Shown piece after piece: positions 14,766-27,796 of a stretch of DNA of 64,000 nt (within the stretch, counting starts at the first letter, position 1; each line of letters begins with the position of its first letter). This DNA comes from Epiperipatus broadwayi (taxonomy: Eukaryota; Onychophora; Udeonychophora; Euonychophora; Peripatidae), in assembly GCA_028023455.1 (NCBI GenBank), contig JAQFVV010000022.1, positions 10,807,100 through 10,871,099 on the forward strand. The letters run 5' to 3'. Position numbers and translations under genes: made by a program. The notes beneath the pieces were generated by a model that searched no databases, had not been told where the DNA came from, and saw nothing but the letters and a program-made list of their open reading frames with translations.

Positions 14766-15636
14766 TGAGGGAAGACCCAAAAATAATCAGAATTGTTCTC
14801 TGATTTGTGCATCTGTATGTAGTATATGCTTCTGCTGTTACATACTATTTGCAGGAATCCTTCTGCATCAATCCTCCAAATGACATTGCCATGTAAAATT
14901 GTGGTGCCACATATCACAATTTTTTGTAAAGTGTGTTTAGCATATTTGACAATTTTTATAAATGATCTGAAAAGTTTGAAAAAATATGAAAATCTGTTTT
15001 CATTTACAAAAAACGGCAGGGAAGATTACAAGCAAGCTAACCTCGAAATCACAAGTTTATGAATGGTTTAATTGTAGAGTTAAATTCTCCACGAAAAGCA
15101 TGGCAAATGAAGTCCAAAGTCAAAACAATGCTGATTTTTTTTGATGCAAACAGCATTTTTATCTCAGATTTAGTTTGTTATGGTCAGTCATTTTATCCTC
15201 AAGTTCTGAAATATTTGCGTGATGCGGTAAAATGTAAATATCCTGTTTTATGACAAAGAGAGAAGTGCAAGTTTCACCCCGACATAGTATTATCTCTCAA
15301 TGCATTAAATATGAAACACTTTTTAATTAAATTCAGTGTGACTCAGCTTATCTATTAGCTATATTCGTTTGATCTAGCTTGTGCGATTTTTTAAAATTCT
15401 CTCAAATGAAAAAATGTCTCTATTTTTTTGCAGACTTAGAAATAGTGAAACAAAAATGCTGCAGGTGTTAAAAGGCAACACTTTGCAAATGTTTCCAGAC
15501 TACACTGAAAACCATGTTTAGAGCAGTGTATTGTATCAAATGGACACTAATTTCAGAGAGATTAAATTTATAACATGTAAAAATAAATAAACAATTTTTA
15601 ATTATAAAATTCCGGTTACTTTTGGGTATCCCCTCA
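14766..15636 (+). mobile_element. mariner-type DNA transposon, shortened and decayed
   Basis: The ends are matching inverted repeats: TGAGGGAAGACCCAAAAATA from 14766, and the complement of GTTACTTTTGGGTATCCCCT...CA ending at 15636. Both are flanked by TA (14764-14765 and 15637-15638), the target duplication of the Tc1/mariner superfamily. The TIR resembles those of mariner elements related to the human/insect irritans-cecropia groups. At about 870 bp it is shorter than the usual 1.3 kb, and the N-terminal half of the transposase is largely missing. It lies in the BUD13 intron, in the opposite orientation to the gene. Confidence 0.85.
15059..15560 (+). pseudogene. mariner transposase remnant
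   Basis: From 15083 the translation reads NSPRKAWQMKSKVKTMLIFF, matching the mariner catalytic-domain block SPRPKKARxSKSKVKTMLICFFD. FYPQVLKYLRDAV follows, matching the FYxEVLxRLRxxV segment, up to a stop at 15251. Downstream, with stops and frame changes, LCDFLKFSQMKKCL corresponds to the PCDFFLFPKLK motif, and near 15530 CIVSNGH.FQRD corresponds to the C-terminal CIxxxGxYFEGD. The DNA-binding N-terminus is not recognisable. It is nonfunctional. Confidence 0.8.
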
Positions 15637-16137
15637 TATATTAGAAATAAAGTTACAACTAAAAAAATTAATTAGATAGAAAAATTATATGAAATTTAAA
15701 ATCATTTGATTAGACACATAAAATGTGGTTAATGTATAGAAAAGTACAGATATATTGTTTGTATTATATGTAAAGTTATAATTTGTATGTATAATGATTA
15801 AATATTCTTTAATAATAATTTATTGAGTTTCTAGTTACAGTCAGACTGTGATTTATACATGTGTATTTAAAGTATAATAATTATAAATTTGAATTAATAT
15901 AAAATTAAAAATTAAATAATATTTTATAAATAACACAATGTATTTTTATTTGTTTATGCTTAGGTCTTTGTCAGATTAATTAATAAAATTTGAAATTGCA
16001 AAAAATAAATGTGAAAGAAGTTGATTTACTAAAATTCTAAATATAAACAAAATCAACTATGGATTAATTTAAACTTATTTATGTATCTCATTGTACACAT
16101 TTAAAAAGATTTTCAAGTAAATGGAAACAAAACCAAC

Positions 16138-16322
16138 CTTTTCCAGGTTCTTCCTTTTTTCTCTTTTTCTTTGTAATAAAATCTAACATTGGATCTCCTT
16201 CACGATCTTGTTCTCGTAACATCTTATCAAGATCAGCATCATCAGCATGCCTGGCAAAAGGCTTATTGACTTCATACATGGCTTCTGATAAATTGTGAGA
16301 CTGCATTTCTCTTTGTTTGAGA
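16138..16322 (-). CDS. BUD13: BUD13 exon, conserved DDxDLDxMLREQxREGDPM segment
   Basis: A 185-base exon with acceptor TTTATTTATTTCAG before 16322 and donor GTTGGT starting at 16137. The single T at its 5' end completes the Gly codon of the previous exon, giving WGKG followed by LKQREMQSHNLSEAMYEV. It continues NKPFARHADDADLDKMLREQ and DREGDPMLDFITKKKRKKEE, which follows human BUD13 (KPLARYIDDEDLDRMLREQEREGDPM...) almost residue for residue. The exon leaves in phase 1 after EEPGK, just before the family's V/A-RPxYxGP motif. The C-terminal RES-binding tail, which contacts the RBMX2/Snu17 RRM in yeast, would be in the next exon and is not in the window. Confidence 0.94.
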
Positions 16323-17460
16323 CTGAAATAAATAAACAATATAAAAATAAAAAACAAAGCATGGTATTTATTTATATAATAAAAATAATATGTGACAAAC
16401 ATTTATGGCTTAGAATTCTGCACATCATTTTATTTAAATAGCTTTAAAATTAACCTAATTAAAAATATTATTAATTACTGGGAGAAAAAATCATTTGCGT
16501 GCACACACATACATACACACAAATAATAATGACTGATAAAGTTCCAAAAGAAAGTACCTCAGAATTTTCTCAAAGTCATTTTATTTATATAAACTGTATA
16601 TAATCATAAAGTATAACCACACTACATATACACTATTCCAAGTTCTTTTTAGAGTTATTTCTATTATCATCAAATTTTTATATCCATTATATATTTATGA
16701 ACTTCTATAGAATGATTAATTCAATACAATATGTGTATGTAACTATATTTGGGATTATATGTATGCTTGCAAATTTGCATTACATATTTATATATTGTAT
16801 TTATTAATATACTATATTATAGCATAATAAGAAATAAGTATATAAATAGACATATGTATGTATAGACATGAACCATGAGATAGTAAAACCTGCAGCATAT
16901 CACTTCAAGCATATACATACATAGTGTTAAAAATTTGTAGTGGTAATTTCTTACCTAGTTGAAATTGTTAAAAATTCAAACTTTATTTCTACCTTCCCAA
17001 ATAAAGAAGAAACTGATTGTTATTATTAACAAAATTGTATTTGGAAAGATATAAATAAAGTTTTGAATTTTTTTAAAAACATTTGATATTTAAACTAGCC
17101 AATAGAAATATATACAATATATATCTTCAAATAAAATGTCATGATTACAAACCTTCAGACAAAACAGTTACAAAAATTAGGATTAAATATATTATATGTT
17201 AAGTTTTAGGTAACCAACAAAAATTTTATTCTTAATAATTCACTTCTCTTTTTTTAAAATGCTCTTCCCTTTATTTATAAGCAGATAACAGAAATAAACA
17301 GATTACAAGTGGAAAAATCTTTGGAGACAAAGCTATTTTAAAAAAATGAAAGGGGGGGGGGAGTTAGATGAGAAAATTTGCTGCCTAAATTTTGCTTTGT
17401 ATACTAAATTAAGCAAGTGAAGCAAATACAAACCATTAATTTGTAAATGAGATATTTATT

Positions 17461-17510
17461 TATATAGCGCGATGTATATAAATTGTAATAAACTAAAGAT
17501 AAGCTAATGT
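17461..17510. repeat. Fragment of the TATAGCGCGATG repeat
   Basis: TATAGCGCGATGTATATAAA here matches the head of the repeat at 27600 (TATAGCGCGATGTTTGTAAA), followed in both by TTGTAATA or CTGTAATA. Only the head is clearly shared. Boundaries are unknown. Confidence 0.35.
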
Positions 17511-20500
17511 ACATGAGCTTTTTTATGAATGTTAATAATAATTGAATACTTTCATTTCCAACACAAGATAAAGACTTTGCAAAAGAATAGAATGAATCAC
17601 CTATTCTTTCAATCCAAAATGCTTAAGTATGGGCATTTCCAACTTTATTACATAAAAAAACAAAAACAAATATTTAAGATTATAAGTATTATATATCAAA
17701 AAAAATTCAGCATTTTTTTCTAAGGTTTTTTTATTTAGTTGAAATAGGGGGAAAAAACTAAAGTTATACACACTGTAAATCTAATTTTAACTACAAAACT
17801 ATAATTTATAACTTTACAATATATGCTTGTATCCATTAATCAACATGTCAATACAGTTTTATGATACATTTAGTTTCAAAATGTTAAAACAGTTACAGCT
17901 TTCGGTTTTATCCATGTATGTAATTGCTTATTACTATATAATAGCACTGACTTTTCAAAGTCTCATCTGGCATATATATTTAATTAGATGTAAACACATA
18001 CAACATAAATCTTTTATTTACATTTCTTTATTATATAAATATATATGCAAATAATAGTGTATTCATATATAATAGAAGCACATATTATATAAATTATGTA
18101 CACTATTATAAAAATGTAGTTTTTTATATGTAGCATTTTATTTTTTCTAATGTGAAAACTGATATTATTTCTATAATCAAACTTTCCAGAAGTAATAATC
18201 TTCATATGTATAAACTATAAGAATAATTTACAAGTCAGACTTTCTAGAGTCATTTTAATAAATGTATAAATAATGCTCCCTTTATATCATTCTATTAACA
18301 AGATAAAAAATGAATCTAATTTCATACAGTTCCCAAGAGTTTTTATGGATAGTATATTTTGTAGCAATTATTTTAACAAAACTTCAATCTAATCAGCTTA
18401 GCTTCAGATCACAAAGCAGATATAAATTTTACTAATTAATAGAAATTATAATTTAAAAAAACAAGATTTAAGCTATAAAAAGAATAAAGTAGAAATTTAC
18501 AATATGAAGTCATAAACTTATTTCAAAATATTAAATTAAAAATAATAAAATTTAAATCTCTAAGGTCTTAATTGTTATATGAGATAAACAAAGAACACTT
18601 CTTGAATATTATATTTAGTGAAAGAAAATTTCTGAGATGGAGGAGGACAGTTAATCAATGAGATTTAAAGTCTAATGTATTATTTCATATTGGATAAAAA
18701 ATGAGTGAATTTCAATATTAGAAAAAATCTGTTTATAATCTCAATGACATTAAGTAACATATCACACATTTAAGTATTCTATTATACTTATATAAATTAT
18801 ATTTGTAACAAAGTATAATTTTATTGACAAATCTCCACTGATAAATTATGGATTATAGGGAGTCAAAATGTATTTTTTTTCACAACTTGGAAATAAAATA
18901 TCCTATAAATTAATATTTCTTTTTTAAAAAAATAACAATTAAGCACCAAATGTAGTAATTCAAAATTATAAAAACAACAAATGATTCAATAATTAATTTA
19001 CGTCTCTACACTACTGGTATAATTTAATAATTGTAATAATTAATCAGGCTAAATAATATACTATAAATATCTAGATATAAGTAGTTAACAAAATATTTAT
19101 TGGCAAAATTACTATGAGAAAAAAAAATGAATTGAACATGCTCCTAAGGATCATTACTAATGAAATATAAGCTAAAATAATTTACAACACTGACATTTGG
19201 TCAAACATCATTATTGATATAAAAATATTGATTTTTCAAAATTAAAAAATTATTTTATAAAATCAATAATGGTAATATTATTCAGTTTATATTTGACAAA
19301 TTATATGGTAATACAAATATAACAAAATGGATATAACACCATGAAAAACAAACTTATTTAATATTTATTTAATTGTCGTTTTTGTTCTGGAAAAGAAAAT
19401 TTTTCAGAAGAGCAATTTTTTCCTAATATAAAAATTTTCTAATAATAAAAAAAAATTCTATAACTACAACCTCACAAGGTAGTATATCCCATTACATTTT
19501 AGAATAAGTAAGCATTGCTATATCTGAATAATGGGAAAAACTCTCTACTGATTGATTCAATTTACTTTTTCAATTATTTATTTGTTACATAGCATTTCTA
19601 CAATAAAATGTCTAATATTTCATATCGATAAAAATTTAAACTTATAAACAAAATAAATATATCAGTTTTTAAATCTTAAAAGAATATATGCATTTATTTT
19701 AGATCATCATCAATTATATTTAGTAAGTTTTTCCCCTCAAAAGACGTACTCCACGTTATTTAAATTACACCAATTAGATAAATGTCTGCTACAAAAATAT
19801 TAATAGCTTTCACTTTATTCAATAAATAAGTTTTTATGAAATCGGAATATTATCCTCTTGTGCTCTAATTTAAACCTACTGGAATAATTACATTTTTAAT
19901 AATTTATGTTTAACATACAATTTTGTAAAAAACAAACAACAAAAAGAATGGGTATGTGTCATTTTAAAACTTTTAATTTAATTTTTAAAATAAAGAGCAA
20001 TATTATGTTAGTGTTCAAAAATACATACATTTGCCATTTCAAATGTAGGATGACAGATACATATTGCCCTTTTGCCAAAAGGTTAAAGATATTTATAGTC
20101 AGACCTATATATCTACACAAGCAAGTTGATTTGAATTAAAAATCTTGACACGTTAGTTTCTCGTTACATTAATTTGAGTAATTTAATAAACATTAGTTAT
20201 CATAGTGTCTGCAACCAGAAAACCAATTAACAAAAATTTGTTTAAATTGCCTTTTCGAGTAAGACACCTTTATCCTAAGAACAAACCAAAAACATTAATA
20301 TTCAAATGTAGTTACAATTTAATTTCAAAGACAATTTCTCATATTCTTCAAGCTTCACAAAAGACTGATAATTATTAGGAGAACTCAAATATTTTTAACA
20401 CTACTTCCAATTGTAAGATACAATGGTGGTTGATCCACAAATGCTGAGATACTGCAGCACCCGCAGGGAGAAAAAATACGAAAATTACTAAATTTGTGCT

Positions 20501-20777
20501 TGAAAACATCAATAATATAATAATCATTCTTTATTTTGCGTAATTATGTAAATATAACGAGTTAAGCTGTTTTAATAAAGAATTATTTTAACTGATGTTT
20601 GGGATTTCATTCAAAAACACTGCTAATTATAGCAGTCAGAAAACATCATATTCAGTGAGTTTCAGCAAGTTTCGCAGAGATTCGTTTGTTCTTATCAATG
20701 CATGAAAGTAGCCTCACTGGAGCTGCTAGATGCAGAAACATTAATAGTCATTTGAGAGTAATATGTTTATCTATTTT

Positions 20778-20822
20778 GGTTTCTCTTCAGAGTGACTAAA
20801 TTTTTATTGTTTTCATATAGGA
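20778..20822 (+). pseudogene. Possible U5 snRNA-derived fragment
   Basis: GGTTTCTCTTCAGA at 20778-20791 is identical to the start of stem I in U5 snRNA. After five mismatched bases TAAATTTTT and then TTTT occur at the U5 spacing (U5: TAAATCTTTCGCCTTTT). The invariant loop GCCUUUUAC is not intact, and the 3' stem and Sm site are not visible, so it would be a decayed 5' fragment at best. A chance match cannot be excluded. Confidence 0.25.
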
Positions 20823-22108
20823 CGAGCAATACAAAATAATAAAAGATTTTAAATATTTATCATGATGAGTATTAGGGGCGAATATATAAAAAAATTATAT
20901 TTTTCAATTGATGTTATATAAAAAAATTAAAATAAAAACTAAAGATTAATCTACTCTGGATATTTTTTGTCAAACAGCAGTTAGTAAAAACAAAAAATAT
21001 CTTAGATCTTTAAACAATGATTGGTATGGAAAAATAAAATGGTTGTGAAATTAGAAATGCTCTGTTTTGTTTCCCTTCCTTACTTTTTGATGACATACTT
21101 AATAAAAAAAAAACCTGCTTAAAAATTTCATGGGCCACCAATGGCAAGATATAAAATTTATTTTGTGATAAGGCTTATATTACATATTATAGAAAGGTAT
21201 GCTATGAATTGCCCAAATATTTGTACAATAGTGTACATAAGTTTTAATGGTACATATCAAACTTGTTTAAACAATAATCTAATGCTTTTCTCATAAATAC
21301 AATCACAATTGTAAATAACAATTGTTTTTCAAAATCATTTATGTCTTGACAGTAAATTTTTAAATGAAAGTAAATACTTCAAAATATTCTAAATTTTATA
21401 AAAAATTGCTAATTTCATTTTTCATTATGTATGGAACATTATTAATTTTCATTATTACTTTCAGAAGAAACTTATTTAAAATGTTATCACATTTCTATAT
21501 GGAAATCAATAAATAAAAAAAAAAAGCAGTTTTCTTTAAAGTTTTGAATAAGCGGCTTTTAATTATCTGATTCCAATCTTTGTTTCTAACTTTTATTATT
21601 TGACTTTGTATTTATAGTTTTCCTCCAAGAATTAAAATGGCCATTTCATGAGTTGCTTCTAAAAATTAATGATTTTGAAGATATACACTAATATTATATA
21701 AAATAATGCATATCTGTGAAATTAATCGTCAATGACACATTTTTCGATTTTATTTTATAATTTTTCATACATGATTATCTATACATTTTTAAGTCAATTC
21801 ACTAATAATTATAAATTAATCAGAATTCTTTCAATTATTCTCTCCATTTTTTTTACTTTATTGTCTTCATTTACTATAGGTCCAGTTACCGTGAGACTCG
21901 TGAATAATCTCTTTGCACTAATAATGACGAGATTGTTTATTTTTACAAGTACATTTCCATTTATTAATTACACACATAGCAATTCTGACTTCAGTGGGGT
22001 TTTTTTAAAATTCCTTTGTTTCACAATTTTTATTTATATTATCAACATTGTATTTTTTTCACTTGCTGGAATTAGAACGACCATATTCATTTCCCAGTGA
22101 CTGACAGT

Positions 22109-22135
22109 GATGATGATGATAATAATAATAATAAT
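22109..22135. repeat. GAT/AAT trinucleotide microsatellite
   Basis: About four GAT units run directly into about five AAT units. Confidence 0.85.
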
Positions 22136-22849
22136 GTTTTTTTTTTATTATAGCTAATGTTTGCTAAAAATTTAATATGCTTATAATTTCTTCTTCAGCA
22201 TTATCAATCAATTTGGAATATAAAACAAACTAGTCTAAAGAAAATTTTCAACTGAATTGAAAAAAAAAACTAATCAATAAATAAACACTTTAAACTCAGT
22301 TAAATTATTTTCAAAACTGATGCCACAAAAGTTGTATTTTCAGTTCTTGCCAATATATTCCAATTATTATATCAAAATTAATATAGGATCTTTGAAACTA
22401 CAGTATTAATAAAATCAAAATTCTCATTAAAAGGTTATAAAATCATTAGCAATAAAAAAAAAAGGTCATTCTATGATGCAATGCAACAGCAAAAAAAACT
22501 ACAATATTATCTCCAGAAAAAGCTTTAATGACTGAATCAGCAGAGTACTAATCTTGGACTGGAAAACTCACTAATTATATATATATATTTATTTGATTGG
22601 TAGTTTCATGAGTTTTATATATATTTAATACAAATATTTTTAACTTCACAATAAATATTTTTTCAGTTTTAACTAATAATCCAAATTAGTTTTTAGTACT
22701 TACTTTATATTCTTTTCATTACTTATTTTTTGTTTGGTATTCTAAAAAATCAAATTTTTTATATTACAAAGAAATATTTTCATTTAACGTTTATTCCATG
22801 ATGTACATACATTTAAAACCAATTTTTTGGTGCTTTGGATTCTTAACAT

Positions 22850-23130
22850 GCCAATTAATGGCACGCAACTCAAAGCTCTAATAATAGGGTTTGGAAAATG
22901 TTTTCCCCCTTGTGCACACGCCGCTACATGAACTCAGTCAGGTAGGTATCCAGCGAGTGTCTGGCTGTTTCTTGTTGTGTCATTTCAACAAGCCCCACAG
23001 TCGCTTGATGTTCTGTGTGTGTGTGCTGGGTCCACAAAGTTGTACCTTAAACATTATGTTTCTGTGTATTAGCATAGAAATAGAACGTTATATAGCGGAG
23101 ACCACCTAAACGGCACATTTCTGCGCGATA
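22850..23130. other. GC-richer island in intron
   Basis: About 280 bases with balanced composition and several CpGs (CACACGCCGC, CTGCGCGATAAACGCCC) stand out from the AT-rich intron. The + strand is open for 72 codons (22891-23109), but the product resembles nothing I know and no splice sites frame it. It may be a conserved noncoding element or a relatively young repeat. Confidence 0.3.
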
Positions 23131-24913
23131 AACGCCCTCAGGCAGTTTCAACATGCTAATATAAAACTACCATGTTTTTTTTATTGCATATTTCTAAACA
23201 AATTTTTTTAAAGAAAAAACAACACACCAACAAAATAATTACTTTAAGCATAACTAAGTAGAACTACAATTGTTTTGAATGGAAAATTTTTAAAAATAAT
23301 TTTATATTTATAAATAAAAAATTCTCGATCAGAATGAATACTAGTTATATTTTTATGTATTCCGAATAGAATACTTCGCTAAGAGCAACTTGTATTATTA
23401 GAGCTAAGATAAGATAAAAGAAATTTCCTCTAGCAATAAATTCGGAAATTGAACTAAGGAAAAAAAATTTTAAACTTTTCTTTTGTTATTAAAGATGCCA
23501 ACAGCAATTGTCAGTAAAATTCCAAGAATATGCAAAAACTGGCCGTGATTACTAAGCCTTATACTTATAAATAAATAAATAAAAGATTTATGTTATGAAT
23601 GTTTAAATTCAATACTAATTTGGCTATTTTCAAGTGATCATTTTCAATTTGTCTAAACAAAAAAATTAAATAATTATAAATAACTATTATTTAATCAATA
23701 AATTCTTCATTTACTTTTGTTATTTAATTGCTATAAAGAAGGATTTTTTTTATTCAAATATTATTACATTAAATAATCCTTTAATCTCATGCATTTTTTT
23801 TCTTCTGTATAGTTTATTTTATTTATAATCAGCACCATTTTGATCTTTTTATAAGAACATTTCCTCAGAGACTATATAAACACACATATATTAATATACT
23901 GGATATCTATGATCTCATTTTATTTTTTCATAACTTATTCTTCTTTTCATATTATGAAAAAAATTAATATAGGTGCAATCATGAGAATGTATATATAAAG
24001 ATATATATAAACACTTTAAAGATGACCTAAATATAAAATAGCAAAAATGTTATTATAAAAAACTTACAAATGTATGACTATTCATTATATAAAATAAAAA
24101 ATATTGGGTGGGTGGGGAGTGGATATAACAAATATTCATTTTTTTATGCACATTTTTATACATCTTGTATAACAAAACAAAAAAAAAATTAATGTATGCA
24201 TGAAAAAAATAACAATAAAACTATAACTGTTGACTTGCATAATTAAATCCTAATCCTTACAAACAGAAAGATATGGGAATCAAAACATTCTGCATAGTTA
24301 TAGTCAATAATAAAAAAGTTTAAGCTCATGAATAAAATAAATAAATGCAAGGTTTACTGACCAGAATTAAGTGATAATCCAAAGATCTTGAGTTCTAGAG
24401 TCAGCTATTTCATTACTGCACTAAACCGCACAGGGAAAAACTCATGAAGACACATTAAATACATATACAGAATGGGGAAAAAAATTCTATATTTTTTTTC
24501 TATTATTGAAAAGATTAAATCTACAAAAAGTCAGTTTATGGAATATTTTTTTTTTTTTTAATAGCTGCATGTTTTCCTTCAGACCTTATTATTGAAATTC
24601 ATAAAAGTAAAATATAATGATGAAAAAATATTTGCAGGAAATTAGAATAGCACTTATTTTCACCAGGAAAATGCTGACTATTTTGAGTCTTCTCTTAATA
24701 CAGCTTCATACTTTTTTCAAAACTTCTATGATCTGCGCTGTAAATAAATTTACAAAAGAGATTATCCATATACTTTACATATTTATTTAATATAAACATA
24801 TTCTTAAAGAGGAATGAAAATAGCTATTTAAAAATAACCAAAACATAGGCTTCTATGTTTTATCCATAAAAATTACTTCCCATATCAAATTTCAATTCAT
24901 AAAAATAATGAAC

Positions 24914-24936
24914 TATTATTATTATTATTATTATTA
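24914..24936. repeat. (TTA)n microsatellite
   Basis: Perfect trinucleotide run of about 23 bases. Confidence 0.9.
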
Positions 24937-26706
24937 GGAGCTATGAAATCAAAACTAAATCCTCATCATCATACAAATGAATTGATTCAGAATGAGCCAT
25001 TATCTGTATGGTTTCTAAGTGTGTCACAGATTCATTCATTATTATTATGAAACAGTCCATCCATTTCATCGTCTTAATCATCTTCTCTTTTAATCACCAC
25101 TCTTTCCAAGCAATTAGATCATCTCATATTTCAAAGCAAAAGTTCAGGTTAGATCTGATCAAGAATTCACTAATTCATTTTCCTTATTATCAATAATATT
25201 TTCAAAAATCTTTGCCTGCATTAGAATTGAAAAGCTTCAATATTTTTCACATCATCTTTTTCCATTTTTCAATTTTTACATCCGTTGAGAATAAACGTGA
25301 CATATAATTCTCAAATCATGAGCTATATCTTCTTAAAATCAAAACTTGTTAAAAACTATAAGCAGCTCACCACTTCCAAAATTATAATTAATATATACAA
25401 TACTCTCACATTAAATAAACAATAACAATAACACAAAGCGTATGTGCATTAGCTTAATGGCTGATTATTACTAAAAACACTTTTATGTAATTTACATAGT
25501 GCAATATTTTATTATACCGCACTTTCAAAATAGCTGATAGTTTGACTATCCAACAATCTTCCTCAGAGCTCCTTCTTTGACTTACTACAATATATTTATT
25601 ACTAATATGATAAAAGATATTTTCAACTATTTGTATAGTCATTTTCAATCTCTTAGTGTATTTAATATGTCAGCTTAAAAGGAGTATTAAATGTACAATT
25701 ATATATAAAAAAAAAACAACATGGATGATTTCCTGTATTATTTTTTCACTGCTAAAACTACTTGTAACATTTTGTCTATTTTAAGTAATTATTTTCAATC
25801 TTTTTAATTTAATATTTCATTTCATGATAGTTTAAAATAATTGAATTAAGTTTTTGTAATAAAAATAATATTGCATATCAAATAAAGTCTCAGTGTTTTC
25901 CAAAGTATATTATTTTATTTGTTAAAATTAATGCAAAATCTTAATAAAACACAATATATATTTGACAATCTATGCAATAAAAAAAAAAAAAACTTTAGTT
26001 TTAAGAACTATTTCTGGCACATCTGCAATTCTCAAAATGAATAATTACCAGTTCTATATAAATAAACATAGTCATATATAAAACTATTACTTTTTCTATG
26101 CAATTATTTAATGTTTATGTTATGTTTAAAGAAGTTGTGTTGTGTGTAATATAAATAATAAAATGAACAAAATTGTACTGAATTAATCTGTCATACTTTC
26201 CATTCAATTAAACTTTTGACTTTGAGAATAAAAACAACTCTGAGGAACAGGAATAAAGAATAAAAAAAATTAATAATAACCATTGAAAAAAAAGATTATC
26301 ATAAATGTGATTAATTATATACTATTATTACTGATAGTTTAATATGACTACTTGAATATATTATGAACCAAATATGCAAGGCATTAACCAACTATTGCAG
26401 AATAAAGTCTCCTCCATAAAACTTTTTCATACTTCTTTCTTCAATATGATCTGCAGAATAACAAATCTTCTCTTCTTAACTGTAGCTTTTTTAAAAAACT
26501 TTTTACCAAATTACTAAAATCCAGTTCCTTGGTTTAATTGAAAATTGCTGCTTATTCTTCGTTTAACACATATAATATTTATTCTTTACTTTAATCCTTT
26601 TACTTCTGACATAAATCCTTATTCAAGTTTACCATCTCTTCTGCTACTCCAGAAATTTGTCTTCTAATATTTCATTTTGTAAGGAAACTTTGTTTCAAAA
26701 CTGCAT

Positions 26707-27030
26707 GATAAAATCCATGAAGCTGATATAAGGACCACATGTCAAAATCCACATTGAAGCCATAAATACTAGAATAGAAGCTATGATGTATATATAAAAC
26801 CATATGCTGGAACCATAGTAGATATAAAGCTGTAAGCCAGAAGAATCCATGCTGTAGATATGAAGCTATATGTCAGAATCCATAATGTAGACAAGGAGCC
26901 AGATATCCAAATCAGTGATGCAGATATAAAACTGTATATCAGGATCCATAATTATAAAATGGAATCATCTCAAAATCCGTGATATAAATACAAATCTGTA
27001 CGCCAACATTTCAAGATGCAGAATAAATGC
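26707..27030. repeat. Degenerate minisatellite, about 33-bp unit, about 10 copies
   Basis: Successive units begin with a variant of AATCCATGATGTAGATAT and end with a variant of AAGCTGTATGTCAG. Examples start near 26827, 26842, 26875 and 26935. Unit length stays close to 33 bases (11 codons), but stops occur in the frame I read through, so a present coding role is not supported. The copies are strongly diverged, indicating an old array. Confidence 0.65.
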
Positions 27031-27567
27031 TTTTCTCTTCATAGAATCAGGTTAACTTCATTTCAAAAATTACATTAAATTTCCCAAATGTGCTCAAAAC
27101 CATGTTAATTTTTCTGATTATCTTTTTCCATACCATGTCACTGAAAAAATAAAAACTTTTATTAAAAGACAAAAATTCCAGTGTATTTATTCAATTTAAT
27201 TTGAAAGTCATACAAATTAAGAATACTTTACATGACTATCATTATATATTTGCTAGGTTTTATCTAAAATTTGTTTACTTTGTAAATGAATAAATAAGAG
27301 AAATTTATTATGAAAACCACCATACTCATTTCTGATATATACAAAAAAAATTGTCACTTCTACTAATTCAAGATTCTTTTATACATAAACATTAAAGGTC
27401 TTGAAAAAATGATACATGCCCATTGATAAATCTTTTCTTTTAAGATAGCATAACATATGTTAAACATTTAAAACAATAAATTGACAATATACACACACAC
27501 AAACTACTTGTACTTAAAATATATATATAACAGAATGCTACATTAAATAAATATATTGTAAAAAAAA

Positions 27568-27796
27568 ATATTAGAAAAGACTATAAATAAATCATTTTTT
27601 TATAGCGCGATGTTTGTAAACTGTAATATTTAACATAGCATTACAGCGTTTGGGTTCGAAAAGATAGATGGCCATTCTATTTTTTCCAAAGACTTTATCA
27701 TGTGGTTAAGTGTTAGTATTCATTCATTTATAGTTAAAATCTTCAAAGCGCATGTGCAACAGCGTAATGTTGTGTTAAATATTAGAAAAGACTATA
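27568..27796. mobile_element. Small retroposon-like insert with direct repeats at its ends
   Basis: ATATTAGAAAAGACTATA occurs at 27568-27585 and again at 27779-27796, bracketing about 190 bases, as a target-site duplication would. Inside, TATAGCGCGATG starts at about 27601 and GGGTTCGAAAAG lies at 27651-27662, a weak box A/box B pair, suggesting a tRNA-related SINE. Related pieces lie at 17461 (head) and 25436 (tail, AAGCGTATGTGCATTAGC). There is no poly(A) tail, so the class is uncertain. Confidence 0.55.

Larger units (their letters stand above)
1..16137. other. Downstream intron or flank of BUD13, repeat-bearing
   Basis: This 16-kb stretch is AT-rich and has no recognisable exon. It contains a GC-richer island (480-1080), a 224-bp tandem duplication (4127-4480), a decayed Tc1 transposase (5690-6635), two SINE-like repeats (9770-10275) and a mariner element (14766-15636). 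The ORFs of 60-113 codons fall in these relics or in low-complexity DNA. I looked for the BUD13 terminal exon (PGYRWDGVDRSNGFE) on the minus strand and did not see it. Segments 1081-4100, 6640-9770 and 10280-14760 show nothing specific beyond A/T runs and purine-biased tracts. Confidence 0.7.

Noticed and set aside
14678-14917. 79-codon minus-strand ORF over the mariner left end
   Set aside because: Its SDYFWVFPHI segment is only the translated inverted repeat.
1-16130. Search for the BUD13 terminal exon (RPxYxGP, PGYRWDGVDRSNGFE)
   Set aside because: No matching minus-strand segment with an acceptor was seen; it is probably beyond position 1.
21732-22100. 122-codon hydrophobic + strand ORF
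   Set aside because: Looks membrane-like, but AT-rich DNA yields Phe/Ile/Leu-rich ORFs easily; no family motif, no splice signals, intronic position.
26707-27030. CRISPR-like array
   Set aside because: Units are contiguous and diverged with no spacers, and the genome is animal; it is a minisatellite.
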